From contig CH002585.1 of assembly GCA_000149265.1 (NCBI GenBank), positions 1-64,000 on the forward strand: 64,000 nucleotides of DNA. Direction: 5' to 3'. Source of the DNA: Ciona savignyi (lineage: Eukaryota > Chordata > Ascidiacea > Phlebobranchia > Cionidae). Made by a program: the position numbers and the translations under genes. Positions 22,646-34,000 of this stretch are shown in pieces. The notes under the pieces are model-generated. The model was not told where the DNA came from. It saw only the letters and a program-made list of their open reading frames with translations, and searched no databases. Each line of letters opens with the position of its first letter. Position 1 is the stretch's first letter.

Positions 22646-23038
22646 TAAATATTGAATTCCAACAGCTCACTCCTATATCCGCTGTCTTCAATGACATTAC
22701 AAAGAAGAATAACATGAACAAAGCGATCAAGGCCTATCTGTCAAAGTTCGATCCTGCAAAATGCCCACAGACATGTTTTAACTATGGGAAGCTAACGGTG
22801 GTGGATGATGGGAAAAGATGCAAATGCTTATGTAGATCTAATTTCGGTGGAATTAGTTGTGAATCAAGATCGGGCGCAAAACCAAATGTTCAAAAAATCG
22901 GTTAAACTTACCCGAAACTCAAAAGTAGCTCTGAATCCATTTTGTTTTAAGTTTTGTGGAAAAGATTATTATTTGTTGTTGTTAAGGAAAACTATACTTA
23001 GGATTTAGTTTGGAATTGTATTTGTGTAAAAGATTTGA

Positions 23039-23044
23039 AATAAA
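23039..23044 (+). promoter_or_regulatory. PolyA signal of the truncated C6-like copy
   Basis: AATAAA about 135 nt past the stop, mirroring the left arm. Confidence 0.55.
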
Positions 23045-23134
23045 GATTGCATTAAAACATTTTATTTTGTTATTTTTATCAAAGATGAGATAGTCGGTTT
23101 GGCTTGATAATAAAATTGGGTGATGTTATTTATA

Positions 23135-23255
23135 TTAGCCATTTATATTAGCGACAAATCACATTTATATTAGCGAAAAATCACATATTAGCGAAAATTC
23201 ACAGCCATTTATATTAGCGAAAGCCATTTATATTAGCGAAAAATCACAGCTGTTT
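23135..23255. repeat. Minisatellite, about five units
   Basis: Units of ATTTATATTAGCGAAAAATCA with deletions, just outside the right arm. Confidence 0.8.
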
Positions 23256-23277
23256 ACAAGTTAAATGTGTCTGGGTT

Positions 23278-23535
23278 AGAATATTCATGCTAATTCCCGT
23301 AAATGGAAAAAACAAGGGGTTTAACATAATTTTCAGCTCACCACGCGCCCACCGTCAGGTTACCGTAGCTATTGCAGTGCGTTGTGTGTGATTCACACAT
23401 TCCAATTTAGTAGAACCCACTTATCCGCTGGGTTTAGGCAATGTTTGTTAAATACCTTGCCCAAGGACAAAACTGACTATAGCTAGCGACCAGTTTTGTC
23501 CTGCAACCTTTCGGCTGAAAGGCTTCCGATACGGA
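23278..23535 (-). mobile_element. SINE-A, near full length
   Basis: From TATTCATGCTAATTCCCGTA to the CCTTTCGGCTGAAAGGC block, on the minus strand. Confidence 0.75.
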
Positions 23536-23539
23536 GTCA

Positions 23540-24663
23540 ATTCGGAGTCTAAATAGCTGGAGAACTCAGGTCAGATTCAATGCGAGGTATAATCACGCCA
23601 ACCAACCATAAAAGGACCTGATTCTCCACAGACACAACAACTGAACAGGATATTTGTGGAAACCTATTAGGTTTACGACATTGAACTGCAAGCTATAAGT
23701 TTACGACTCTCAGAACGCTACATTAAAATAAGTTTACAATCACCAGCAGCAGTAATTTAAAGTATAAACCACGGCATTTTGCAGTGCAGCATCTGTTAGC
23801 ATTGTAATTGCCTTTAGGCCACATTATTTGACCGAGTTTAGTGTATATTTTAGTTTAATTGTTTATGCTTCTTTAAAAATAATAAAAGTGGGCAAACACC
23901 TACAATTTAGCAAAAGGACGGTTGGGAATATACGGAAAATGGGCAGTCGTAATAGTACTTTACGGAAAAATGAAATTAAAGCAATTGGGGAAAATATAAA
24001 AAAAGACTCCGTGGCAACCCAAACAAATCAAGACCTCTATGCGAAATGTGAAAGTCAAACAAGTAAAAAAGGAATCAGGCCTAGCTCTTATATTTGTTAA
24101 TATCTTAAGCGGAGTATTTAAGCTTGCAGTGGGTCGTTTTTGATGTAAAAAGATGCCTATTTACGATGGCCAAGCTGGAAAGTTAAGCCCCGTTTAACCT
24201 TTTTTTCAACAATACAAATCTTTACCAACAATACAAAACCAAAAACAACTTAATAGTCGCGGGTTTACTTATACAACTTTGTTCTCAACGAATACGAGTT
24301 TAGGTGTGATCTGACTACCAATGGGATCTTACCTTTCTGTCGGCCACCTTGTTTCGTTTTGGTAGGGATTTACCAAGTTTAAGTTCGTTTTATTCGTAAC
24401 GGATCGCCAGACCTTATTCTAAAATTTTTCAAGTTGGACAGTAAGCCGAATTGTAAACTTGTTTCGCAATAATTAAAGAATGTTATGCACGGTTGATTGT
24501 ATTTGTATAATTTTTGGTATACGTACGTCCCTTCCCCGGTAATAAACAATCGTATATCTCCGCTTTTAACACTAGAGAGCGTAAAGGCGCTTTGACGCAT
24601 GGTCGCCTACTACTCGAAACAAAATGTAAACATCCCCTATCGATTGCGCTGAAGAGTGAAATT
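23540..24663. other. No gene confidently seen; upstream of the SETMAR-like start
   Basis: A weak plus-strand reading frame around 23935-24095 (rich in K, N and Q) has no recognisable domain and I do not call it. The last about 200 bp are the likely 5' UTR/promoter of the gene starting at 24664. Confidence 0.3.
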
Positions 24664-27600
24664 ATGGATGGTTTTACCGATTTGGCGGCCGGAAAAGAAG
24701 GCGCGCCAATACTGATTGAACAAATAGAGGCTGAGACTTTGAGTAAAAGTGGATTCAAGGTAAGATAATTTCGAACCGGTAACTGCGTTGACTTCCGTTT
24801 ACAAGCGAGAGCAATTATACCAAAAATCAATGAGTTTTTAAGCACTCTGATTGCGAGTTATTCTAATAGACTTTTGGCGTTAATAAAGCTCTGTCAGACG
24901 GATTGAGAGGTCTAGTGTAGCTCTCCGCCGAGAAACGTCTCACGCAATTTCGGGAGAAAAAACGCCGAATTTGTCAGTTTGGACTGTCGCCGAGAACACA
25001 ACATTTTTTGAGTCTAAGTTTAAATTAGTAACATTGTTTCTAAGTGGCAGTCTGTTTCAAACGAAGAAGTTTGTCAGGGCAAAAAGGCAGGGCAAGTGCA
25101 CTTGCAAAGTATCATAAATGTACAATTAGGAAATGCACTCACTTAGTTATCCACTTTTTGAGATTGCTTATGTCAGGTTAAGTACTTATGTGATCTGCCA
25201 TACTTTTCATTTCAAAAAAATATTTAAACTGATACCTATGTAACTTTAGTGTAATTTTTCCTATAATACTGGTTATACCGGTAGCATTAACATTAAGCTT
25301 ATGCTTATATAACCTCTGCATTCGCCTGAAACCGTTGTAATTGTACCCAGGGGAAATCACAAATATGCCGGCTACATCTGATTAATAATTCATACCGGTC
25401 TACTCCTTTAGCCCAGTGGGATATTCAGCATTCTTCCAAGTTTATCAACTTTTTCCTTCATGTGTCACAGTCCAGATAAGAGAATGAGGCAGTCTGCACT
25501 TTCTCTGTGTGGAGTCTTCATCAACTGTTGATTGATAATGCTGCACTGTTATTCCCTGGAAGACATATATGAGAGTGTAATTTACACAAAGTAATACAGA
25601 GTAGACTATAAGGATGTGAAATTTGCTTTTACAAGATTATTTAATAAATATAATGTCCATATACTATAATTAAGGTATGTATATATAAATATATTTACAT
25701 ATATATATAGTGTAATATATAATGTATAAGTTTAGTGTATATATATTATACAATTTTACACACCTATATAAATGTATATAGTTAAGCTAATAGTAATGTG
25801 TTTACAGTTTTGTGGGGTTGTTATGAATTGTTTTTATTTTTTAATCACAACCTAATTAAGCTGTTTAAAAGTAAAATTTTCACCTTAATAGCCACATTAG
25901 TGACTTAATCAGTGTTAAAAAGGTAAGTGATTGCATAATGTGTAATCATATACCGACGCCACATACTCGACTGTGTTATCATCGAAAATCAATATTTTAT
26001 CCTGAGAATGCTAATGTAATATTAGTGTATGTATCGCTGTATACAGGAATTGCTAATGTTATTGCATATATCGTATTGATTTGGAATATTAACATAAGCA
26101 GGTAGTAATGGCCTTGAGATGTATACAGGAACAGCTTAGTGGGTTAAGGGGATAATAGTAGGTGATGTGTAAATATATTGGTAATGGATCTTTTAATTTA
26201 GGTTGTTGTTAGGAGATTTTGGTGGATTTTAATTTAACGAGTGTTATTTCGGCAAGATGGCCACTGTGATAAGAGTTAAACGGAAAAGAAACGCAGAGCC
26301 GGCTGAAGCACTTCTGCTTGCGTGCAAACGGACAAAACTCAATGAGAATTTCCGAGGCAAGAGTGGCATGGCCGATATTATACAGATCGAGGAAAATGTG
26401 TTTCATTTCGCTGCCACAGTTGGTACATCAACCCCCATGGGTGAAGGGATCACAAAGAAAGTTCAAACAGCCATAACTACGAGAAAAAAATTGGTTCAGC
26501 TGTATCGGCCTAACCTGGCCACCACTCAAAAGCGTGTTGTTGTGTCAAAAAGGCCTTTGGATGAAACTAAAGCAGAACCTCCTGCCAAGAGCAAGTATAA
26601 CTTTGTGAACCTGTGTAAAAATAAGGATAGGTCTCCAACGGAAAAAAAGAAGAGAAAGAATTCGGAATCTGAGACCAGTAATCTGTGCAGTAAACTGTTC
26701 CGACACAGAGTAAACAGTTGTTCAGATGAAGAAAAGAAGAAGACAAAAAAGTTATCCGCGATTCTTGACATCGAAGAAAACACCGCTCGGCCGGAAGTAA
26801 ATATTAAAGTTCCTCCCACAAAAGATGAGGATGTTCTTAGTAACACTGTTGCCATGCTTAAAGAAAAGCTAACGATTGATGCTGAAAAACAAGCTGAAGA
26901 AGATTACGTCTACGATTTATATTATTGCCAAAGCACGTCTGCAGACTGGAAAGTCAAAGATATTCTCTACGTCCAACCTTGCAGGTGAGATTTTGTGCAA
27001 TTTGCTTTAACTGTTTTCACATATCTGTTGAACGCTTTGATACAGGGATCTCTTTCTGCACATTGATCCTAGTTGGAAGACACAACACAAGCTTTATGAC
27101 GATGAAGACGACAGTAATGATGAGAATAACTGGAGGAACGATTACCCAGAAGAGGAAGACAGGTAACTTGTCGGATTATACCATATTTACTCGATTATTA
27201 GTCGCCCTTGATTGTAAGCCGCATGTGATAAGTGTTAAAAAATAAATGTAAACCGCCATTGAATGTAAGCCGCAAACATGATGGAAAGAAAAACTTTATA
27301 AGCCGCGGCTTACAATCGAGTAAATACTGTAATCCCTATTGCTCAGTTTGAAGCTAATTTCCCATGCAGTATGGACGAGGACGAAAAACGGCTTCTTTTT
27401 GACGAGGAAGAAGATAGATACGATAGCGACGACGGTGAACCGTGTGTAAGGGACGATTCTGCCGACCTTATGGTGGACGCTTATCTTGGAGGCGGTGACC
27501 CGAACCAATACGATAACGGGTTGGACGATAATCTTGACGATCTCGACTACGGCGACGATTTGAATACGTTTGACGCTGCCGGAATGGATTCGTACGGCGC

Positions 27601-30600
27601 CGATCAGTTTGACGGATATAATGACGGCGACGGCGACCCGGACGGCGGTGACTATTTTTAGCGACAAAAGTTACGCGAATTTCAGCTTTTTACTTACAAT
27701 GAATCCACTTTTTAGATACGTTTAAATGGTAACATTGATTATGATATCCCTAAGGAAATGAACTTGAAATGTATAAAAGTATGCCACGAGTAAGAATCGT
27801 TAAAAAATTACGAAACTAAACTTTTTGTATTTTCCGTCGCGCTATCGAATAGCGCGTTTTGTTATTCCGATATTACAAGTTGTTCCTTTTGTTCCTATCA
27901 TCCGTATTTGCCAGCGTATTTTGCAACATGTACATCGTCTTCCTATCTACGGTCTTCCGACACTTTAATAAAATCCTTCAACGACCTGGAATCTATCAAT
28001 ACAGACGCCACCAATGTTATTATCTTTTTAATTTAAACGAAGCAGATTGGCCGCGAAAGTGGATTTCCAAAGCGACAGTCACGCGAAACAAGATCGCGGA
28101 CACTTTTGGCAATTTCGGTAGATTGCCTTCGCCTAATCCAGGCTTATCAGTCCATGTCCCATGAGTGTATCTTCTGTCGGTTCGGAATCGATCCAAGAGA
28201 TCAAGGATCGCGCAGTGAATTGCCATTTTCACCGCCGCTAATGAAGACCTTAAAGACCTGTCTTAGCAATCGATATCCGAGTCTGTCGCGACCGTTTTGG
28301 CGACACTCGACGCCAACAGATAAATCACGTATTGGAAAACTACTGGAACTTTTCACTGTCAAATACGGACGTTTTCTATTTCTTTTTTCTTCAAAATTGT
28401 CATACGGCTGTCATGTTGGCTAGAAGTGATTAAAAACCTGTTTTCGAGATTTTAGTTTTACTTAAAATGCGGTTATTTTACCTTTAATAAAATCGCAGTT
28501 TTAAATGAACTAAATGTGAATTTAACTGAGGGGAAATATTGCTACATATTGGCAGAGTTAAGTAGGGCCAAAACGAAATATATTTTTATTGTACGTTTTA
28601 ATTGTCACAAAAATGCGAAATCCGTAAAAATTTTCCTTGTGTCACAATTAATTTCCTGGCAGGTAAAATGTTTTGTGCGGCTATTATGCCGTTAAAGTCG
28701 CATTGACTAGTAAATTTAATCATACATTGACACACTTGAGTTGTCTGGTTTGCATACTGTAAATAGTCGCATATGAACGTTTAGGCAAAATGCATTACTG
28801 TTATGTCAACCATCCCTAACCCGGTCGGTTGTGTGTTTGGGCAAGTCGCTTTAACGGAATGTGTCTGAGACGCTTAACCATCTCTATAAAGTATTACTGC
28901 AATAGCTCATGTAGTTATTGCAATTTCTACTATGTGCGTTGTGTGTACAAGCGGGTCTGATGGCCCGTGTGATAACTCCTGCGTTATTCTATTCACGGGA
29001 ATAAACATGAACATCTTATTCTAATAAAAATGGCCGAGGATAGCAGGTGAAAAAGTGACCAGTTAACGACGACGCAAGTAAAGTTTCCCTGAAACACACA
29101 GTTTTATCATTGCGTTTTTTGCCCAAGGTAAATATTATAGGATTTCATTTGTTTAAGCAAAAATATTGTATTTGATGATGATAAGACTACGCATGCGAAG
29201 TGCGTTATAGATACATTCATTTAACCCGACAGGACATGTATATGGAAAATACTCTGCATATATGGACCTTTGCAAAATAGTTAGTTTAGTTTATTTTTTA
29301 CTCCTTCGTTACATTAAAAAAACACAATTATTTTAAGTTAAGGACGCAGGATATAAAGGGAAAACTGAAGTAGTTAAAACACGTCAGTGAATAGATTCAT
29401 AACAATGGAAAAAAATGACGTGGCCGTTAAACCTTACATTAATAAAAATAAATTTCAACAGAAAAATTTAAATCAAAATTTAATAAATTGAATGTTGTCT
29501 AAGTCTTGAATAAAAGTGTGCAAGCACAACCCAAGATTTAAGTAGAAAAAGAAAAAAAACTTAAAATAAAATTTCACAATGTTTTCTTGCTCTGTTCTTG
29601 CGTAACAATCGTACTTCACGACGCCTATCTACTTTATTCATTCGACTGGACTTATGTATTTGATATTAAAGTCTTTCGGGAAATATCCTAATCAACTTGA
29701 TCTTTAGTTCGACCGTGTCTGGCTTACCTTGAATAATTCAGTTCGCAATATATGAATTAGAACCAATTGTAAGAAAGTTTGTAATATTCAAAGCAATTAA
29801 ACCTGCCAAGGTGACTTAAGTTCAATTGATAACACTCATGTGCATGTTTTTCCTCTTGAAGACGTTTTAGCGGAAATATGGCGCGAATCAAACGTTAAAT
29901 CGCGAATTAACTTGCCATGTGCAAGGTGCGCTCCTTAGGGAGAGGCGAAAATTAGTTTATCGTCTTACGCCCTTCCCCCTGAAGTGTCAGGTCAGGAAAG
30001 CTACAGAAAATCGATATTTTCTAGACGTCAAGCCAATTTGTTTGATCGGAGTGACAGACTTTTAAGTCAATTTTCTGCGCAAGTTCATTTCACGCTTATC
30101 GGAACACTAGAAGAATCTTGACCATTTCATTCTGAGATTAATTCTCAATTTCTTTTCAGTACACTCCGGTTAGCGTCGGAAGGTCAAACGGACCAGACCC
30201 GTCTCTGATTTGCTACGACGGCTGCGCGTGTCGGATCCAGTCATGTGTGGAATCGGTTGGCTCGGGGTCTGCAACTGCGTGCTCGTGTCTCTCACGCTTC
30301 AGAGTGAACTACGAGCTTTCCGACGCGATTAATTCCAAAGTGCTGGTCGAAAACAAATTGACCGGCAGATCAACTTTACCGATATTTGAGTGCAACGCGC
30401 TCTGCAAGTGCGGCGACGCTTGCCGGAACCGTGAAGTCCAGCACGGCGTGAAACGCCAGCTTCAGATTTTCCGTACCGGATCACGAGGACTCGGCGTAAA
30501 AACGCTTTCCGGACTACACCGCGGCGAATTCGTTTGCGAGTACGCCGGCGAGGTGCTAACTGAGCCCGAAGCGTCCAGCAGGGCTGCCCAACAAAAAACA

Positions 30601-30930
30601 ACAGACATGAACTACGTGATATCGGTGCGGGAACACTTAGGATCTGGCATCACTGTCACCTACGTCGACCCACGAACGCATGGAAACGTCGGAAGGTTCA
30701 TAAACCACAGTTGCGTCCCGAACTTGCTCATGATACCAGTCCGGGTTGACTCCGATATCCCTCGGCTCGCACTGTTCGCAACTCGCCCAATCACCATCGA
30801 CGAGGAACTGACTTTTCACTACGGCGGGGAATCCCCCGAGGATTGCAGAAAAGGGGGAATACCCTGCCGATGCGGCTCCTCTCGTTGCGAAGGGTTTCTT
30901 CCGTTTGACCCAACAGTTCTTCCTTGCTAG
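24664..30930 (+). CDS. SETMAR-like histone-lysine N-methyltransferase (SET domain only)
   Basis: Proposed exons: 24664-24759 (32 codons, ATG to GGATTCAAG|gtaaga) and 30160-30930 (TTTTCAG|TACACTCCG to TAG), joined in phase 0 to give 288 aa. The second exon is certain. It holds a Cys-rich pre-SET (CYDGCACRIQSC, ACSCLSRF, FECNALCKCGDACRNR), a SET core (FVCEYAGEVL, GRFINHSCVPNLLMIPVR, FHYGGE) and a post-SET (CRCGSSRCEGFLPFD), in the order of vertebrate SETMAR. It probably methylates histone H3 lysine. No transposase domain follows; that fusion is primate-specific. The short first exon is inferred: its join gives GFK-YTPVS, comparable with the FQYTPD region of SETMAR, but the intron of 5.4 kb would contain SLC7A6OS on the same strand. 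The SET exon is markedly GC-richer than its surroundings. Confidence 0.75.
24760..26256. other. AT-rich non-coding stretch, presumed intron and SLC7A6OS upstream region
   Basis: Contains a TATATA-rich tract (25670-25760). Nothing else recognised. Confidence 0.3.
26257..27661 (+). CDS. SLC7A6OS: SLC7A6OS/Iwr1-like RNA polymerase II nuclear import factor
   Basis: Three exons: 26257-26984, 27046-27162 and 27370-27661, with consistent phases (2, 2) giving 378 aa. The N-terminus RVKRKRNAEPAEALLLACKR is the hallmark of SLC7A6OS, the animal counterpart of yeast Iwr1, which escorts assembled RNA polymerase II into the nucleus. The central part is Lys/Arg- and Glu-rich. The conserved Iwr1 segment EEDYVYDLYY sits near residue 218, followed by ILYVQP. 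Exon 2 encodes the acidic DDEDDSNDENNWRNDYPEEE block. Exon 3 is very acidic (Asp/Gly/Tyr-rich) and longer than the vertebrate tail. ATG at 26257 follows AAG. An AATAAA lies near 27967. The gene sits inside the proposed SETMAR-like intron on the same strand. Confidence 0.9.
27181..27329. mobile_element. MITE with TA target duplication in SLC7A6OS intron 2
   Basis: Terminal inverted repeats CCATATTTACTCGATTATTA at the left and TACAATCGAGTAAATACTG at the right, flanked by TA on both sides. The internal GTAAGCCGC motif occurs three times. TA duplication points to the Tc1/mariner/pogo group; no transposase. Confidence 0.75.
27662..28827. other. 3' flank of SLC7A6OS and a GC-richer unassigned island (about 28020-28420)
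   Basis: The island has balanced composition and many CG dinucleotides, unlike its surroundings, and resembles exonic DNA. No reading frame on either strand gives a recognisable protein. It could be an unrecognised exon, an ncRNA or a regulatory element. Confidence 0.3.
28828..29023 (+). mobile_element. SINE-A, degenerate
   Basis: GGTCGGTTGTGTGTTTGGGC at the left; GGGAATAAACATGAACATCT at the right. Confidence 0.65.
29024..30159. other. Non-coding, with a family C repeat (29285-29460)
   Basis: Family C copy begins TTAGTTTAGTTTATTTTTTA and matches 40060-40270 block by block (GTAGTTAAAACACGTCAGT, GACGTGGCCGTTAAACC). The rest is AT-rich intron up to the SET exon acceptor. Confidence 0.5.
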
Positions 30931-31061
30931 TTGGCTGATGTTCTAATCTCGTTTCCAGTAAAACTCATAAACACTTGTGATTTTAATATTGGTGTAATTA
31001 TAAAAACTATTGCACCATTGCAGCGATTAAATCTATACACACGTATAATGATTCTTGATGA

Positions 31062-34000
31062 TTAAATTTTGGCGAAAACTTCACTTAATTCCGTCGCCGA
31101 GGCGTTCCCGCCGGTAACCACGACGACGACAGTCCCTTTCAGCTCCGGGACTTTCCCTGAAACGAGAGCGGCGAATGCGGCAGCGCCCGACGGCTCGACC
31201 ACTAATCCCCGTTCAAAGAGCTGTTTCGTCGCCTTGGCGATTTTAGCGTCACTCACAATGAGAACGCCGTTCGCCAGCGACCTCACGTGTTCGAAGGTAT
31301 TGGCGCCGGCGAACGGTGGCGCCAAACCGGCCGCCAAACTGTGAGCGCCAGGCAAGCTTGCGGCGCGACCTTGTTCCAGACTAAGTTGCATTGTGTTTGC
31401 TGCACAAAAATACATAAGGTTGTTAAGGTTTTTCATAGGCAGTACATCTTTCTAGCCCTTTAACTTTTTAAAGCAATAAATTTTATTTTAAAGCTATAGC
31501 AATGACCCCCTAACGTGTAAAACACGCTGCAATAGCCCTAAAAATCGAAAATAAGCCTTGTTTTTACTACATTTCCCACCGTGCCTAGTTTTGAACCCAG
31601 GATCATTTAATTTCAGGTTAAGACAGTTATTATGCGATTTGAGTAGACTGCGTTAACCATTCGGTCACACAACAGGTCGGGGTTGGTTTGCTCTTATACT
31701 CTGTGTATTTGAAACACTATTACGTCCCTGACCTACAGGCAAAGGATTTTTCTATTGGAACCAGCCGATGGGTACACGGTTATCTTTGGGCAAGGTCTTT
31801 AGAGCAGACTTTGACAACTAGATACGATAGGATATAATTGTTTATCCCCGTGAATGGGAAAACCAAGGGGGTTAACACACGGGCAATCGTCAGATCACCT
31901 CGCGCCCACCGTCGGGTTACCAGAGCTATTGCAGTGTGTTGTGTATGATTAACACGTTCCTTCAATTTAGTAGAACCCATTAATTCGCTTGGTTCAGGCA
32001 ATGTCCGTAAATTGCCTTGCCCAAGGACACAACCAACTAGCTAGCGATCAGTTTCGACCTTCAACCTTTCAATTGAAAGACGACGCACTTAACCGTTAGA
32101 CCAGCCGGCCGGACAGTCTATTCTTCTTTAATGCAACGAAGGAGCAAAAAATAAACCAAACAAAAGGTTTTTCAATTAAAACCAGCAGACGTGTACACTG
32201 TTATCTTTAGGCACGGTCTTTAGCGCGGACTTGGACAACCAGATAGTTCTGGGTTTATTTTATCTAAACCAAAGATCGAACCCATAATTAGCTCGTCCCC
32301 AATTTTTTTATCGAATTGATACATGTATCGGTCGCGTTAACCATTCGGCCACACGGCGCAACGATTACCAACATAAGTTACAAAAACGAAGAGTATTATA
32401 TGTGTTACACTACCCCTTAATTGCGTCTAAAAAAAATTATATACGAGTGCTTGCCGTAAATATATGTACAAATCAACCTTGATAAACGAGCCACATGAAA
32501 AACCTTTCCCGCACAACACACATTTCCACACAAGTATATCCCAATATGCCACCTCAAAAACGCAGAGTATTACATGTGTTACACTACCCCTTGCGTCTAC
32601 CAATTCACTGGGTTAAAACGATCCGTACCTGTGGNNNNNNNNNNNNNNNNNNNNNNNNNNNNNNNNNNNNNNNNNNNNNNNNNNNNNNNNNNNNNNNNNN
32701 NNNNNNNNNNNNNNNNNNNNNNNNNNNNNNNNNNTATCTTGGTATCCTTACACCCCTTGTGTGTCAGCCCAGCGCTCACGCCCGAGACAAGTCCACCTCC
32801 CCCGCAACAGACAAGGACGATGTCGGGTTCGGTATCTTCCGCTCATCTCGATACCTGCACTGTAATGGGGCATGAGACGCAGCAAGACTTTGAAAGTCCG
32901 GCCGGTTGGTCTAGCGGTTAAGTTCGTCGCCCTTTCAATCGAAAGGTTGCAGGTGCGAAACTCGTCGTCTAGCTAGTCGGTTGTGTCCTTGGGCAAGGCA
33001 CTATACGGACATTGCCTGAACTCAGCGAATTAATGGGTTCTACCAAATTGAAGGAACGTGTCTATCATATATAACACACTGCAATAGCTCCGGTAACCCG
33101 ACGATGGGCGCGAGGTGATCTGACGATTGCCCGTGTGTTAACCCCCTTGGTTTTTCCTATTCACGGGGATAAACATGAATATCCTATCCTATAAGGAGAC
33201 AGTCACCCTTCGTTATAATCGACTACACTCTTATAGTTTGGCTAAGTTTTAATCCAAAGATGGGCTCGTCACTCAGGCCGTTTTTTTATTTAGTACTTAG
33301 GTATATAAATCGGTCGCCTTAATCATTCGGCCACAAATTTTCCGTACTGGTAGCACTAAAGGACGCTTTTGGCTCTTCCACAGGAATATATAGCCCGGAC
33401 ACCTAACCAAACGCACATTTTAGGGTGGTTGGCCCTTTTTCAGTTTTAGCCGGTTAGCTCAATCGGTAAGAACGTTGGTGTCGTGCGGACAGTTGAAAGG
33501 TTGTGGAATTGAAACCAGCCGACGGCTATGGTTGTGGTCTTTGGCAATGCTCTTTTTTGCTTGCTGCGGCAAAACCCAACGGTAATTTAAAGCAACGTAT
33601 TAATAATATACAACACACTGACTGCAACAGCCTTGCTATGCGAGGATACCCGTGTGGTAGGATAGGATATTCATGTTTATCCCCGTGAATGGGAAATCCA
33701 AGGGGGTTAACACACGGGCAATCGTCAGATCACCTCGCGCCCACCGTCGGTTTACCAGAGCTATTCAGTGTGTTGTGTATGAGACACGTTCCTTCAATTT
33801 AGTAAAAGCCATTAATCCGCTGGGTTCAGGCAACGTCCGTAAAGTGCCTTGCCCAAGGACACAACCGACTAGCTAGCGACCAGAGTCGCATCTGCTACCT
33901 TTCGATTGAAAGACGACGCATATTACGGCTAGACTAACCGACCGGACTATTCTAGTGTTCCCATACACATGAATATCCTTACCTTCCATAACCAGCGATA

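Larger units (their letters stand above)
20688..22905 (+). pseudogene. Truncated C6-like paralogue (3' half only)
   Basis: Plus-strand copies of the last four C6-like exons: 20688-20756 (partial), 21052-21174, 21972-22132 and 22666-22905. The three complete exons have exactly the same lengths as in the left gene (123, 161, 240 nt). Their acceptors, donors, phases and reading frames are intact, and the EGF-like end and TAA are preserved. Some differences are amino-acid-changing (for example LTEYEQ in one, LTDHEQ in the other). Signal peptide, TSP1, LDLa and the first half of MACPF are missing from the window, so on its own it cannot encode a secreted pore-former. It may be a decaying copy, a chimera using another promoter, or an assembly artefact from two haplotypes. 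Confidence 0.75.
20688..23122. repeat. Right arm of large inverted duplication
   Basis: Reverse-complement partner of 12056-14777, with only scattered substitutions. The inner boundary falls inside the MACPF exon, at GATATTTGGGAGGGCGGTAT. The sequence before it (CCGGTTAGTCTGGTG) resembles a SINE-A head, suggesting the junction lies at a SINE. Confidence 0.9.

Noticed and set aside
23828..24100. Plus-strand frame of 90 codons
   Set aside because: Begins at a non-ATG codon, low complexity, no domain; not enough to call.
32495..32921. Plus-strand frames across the gap at 32635
   Set aside because: Cross undefined bases and lie antisense to dehydratase exon 4.
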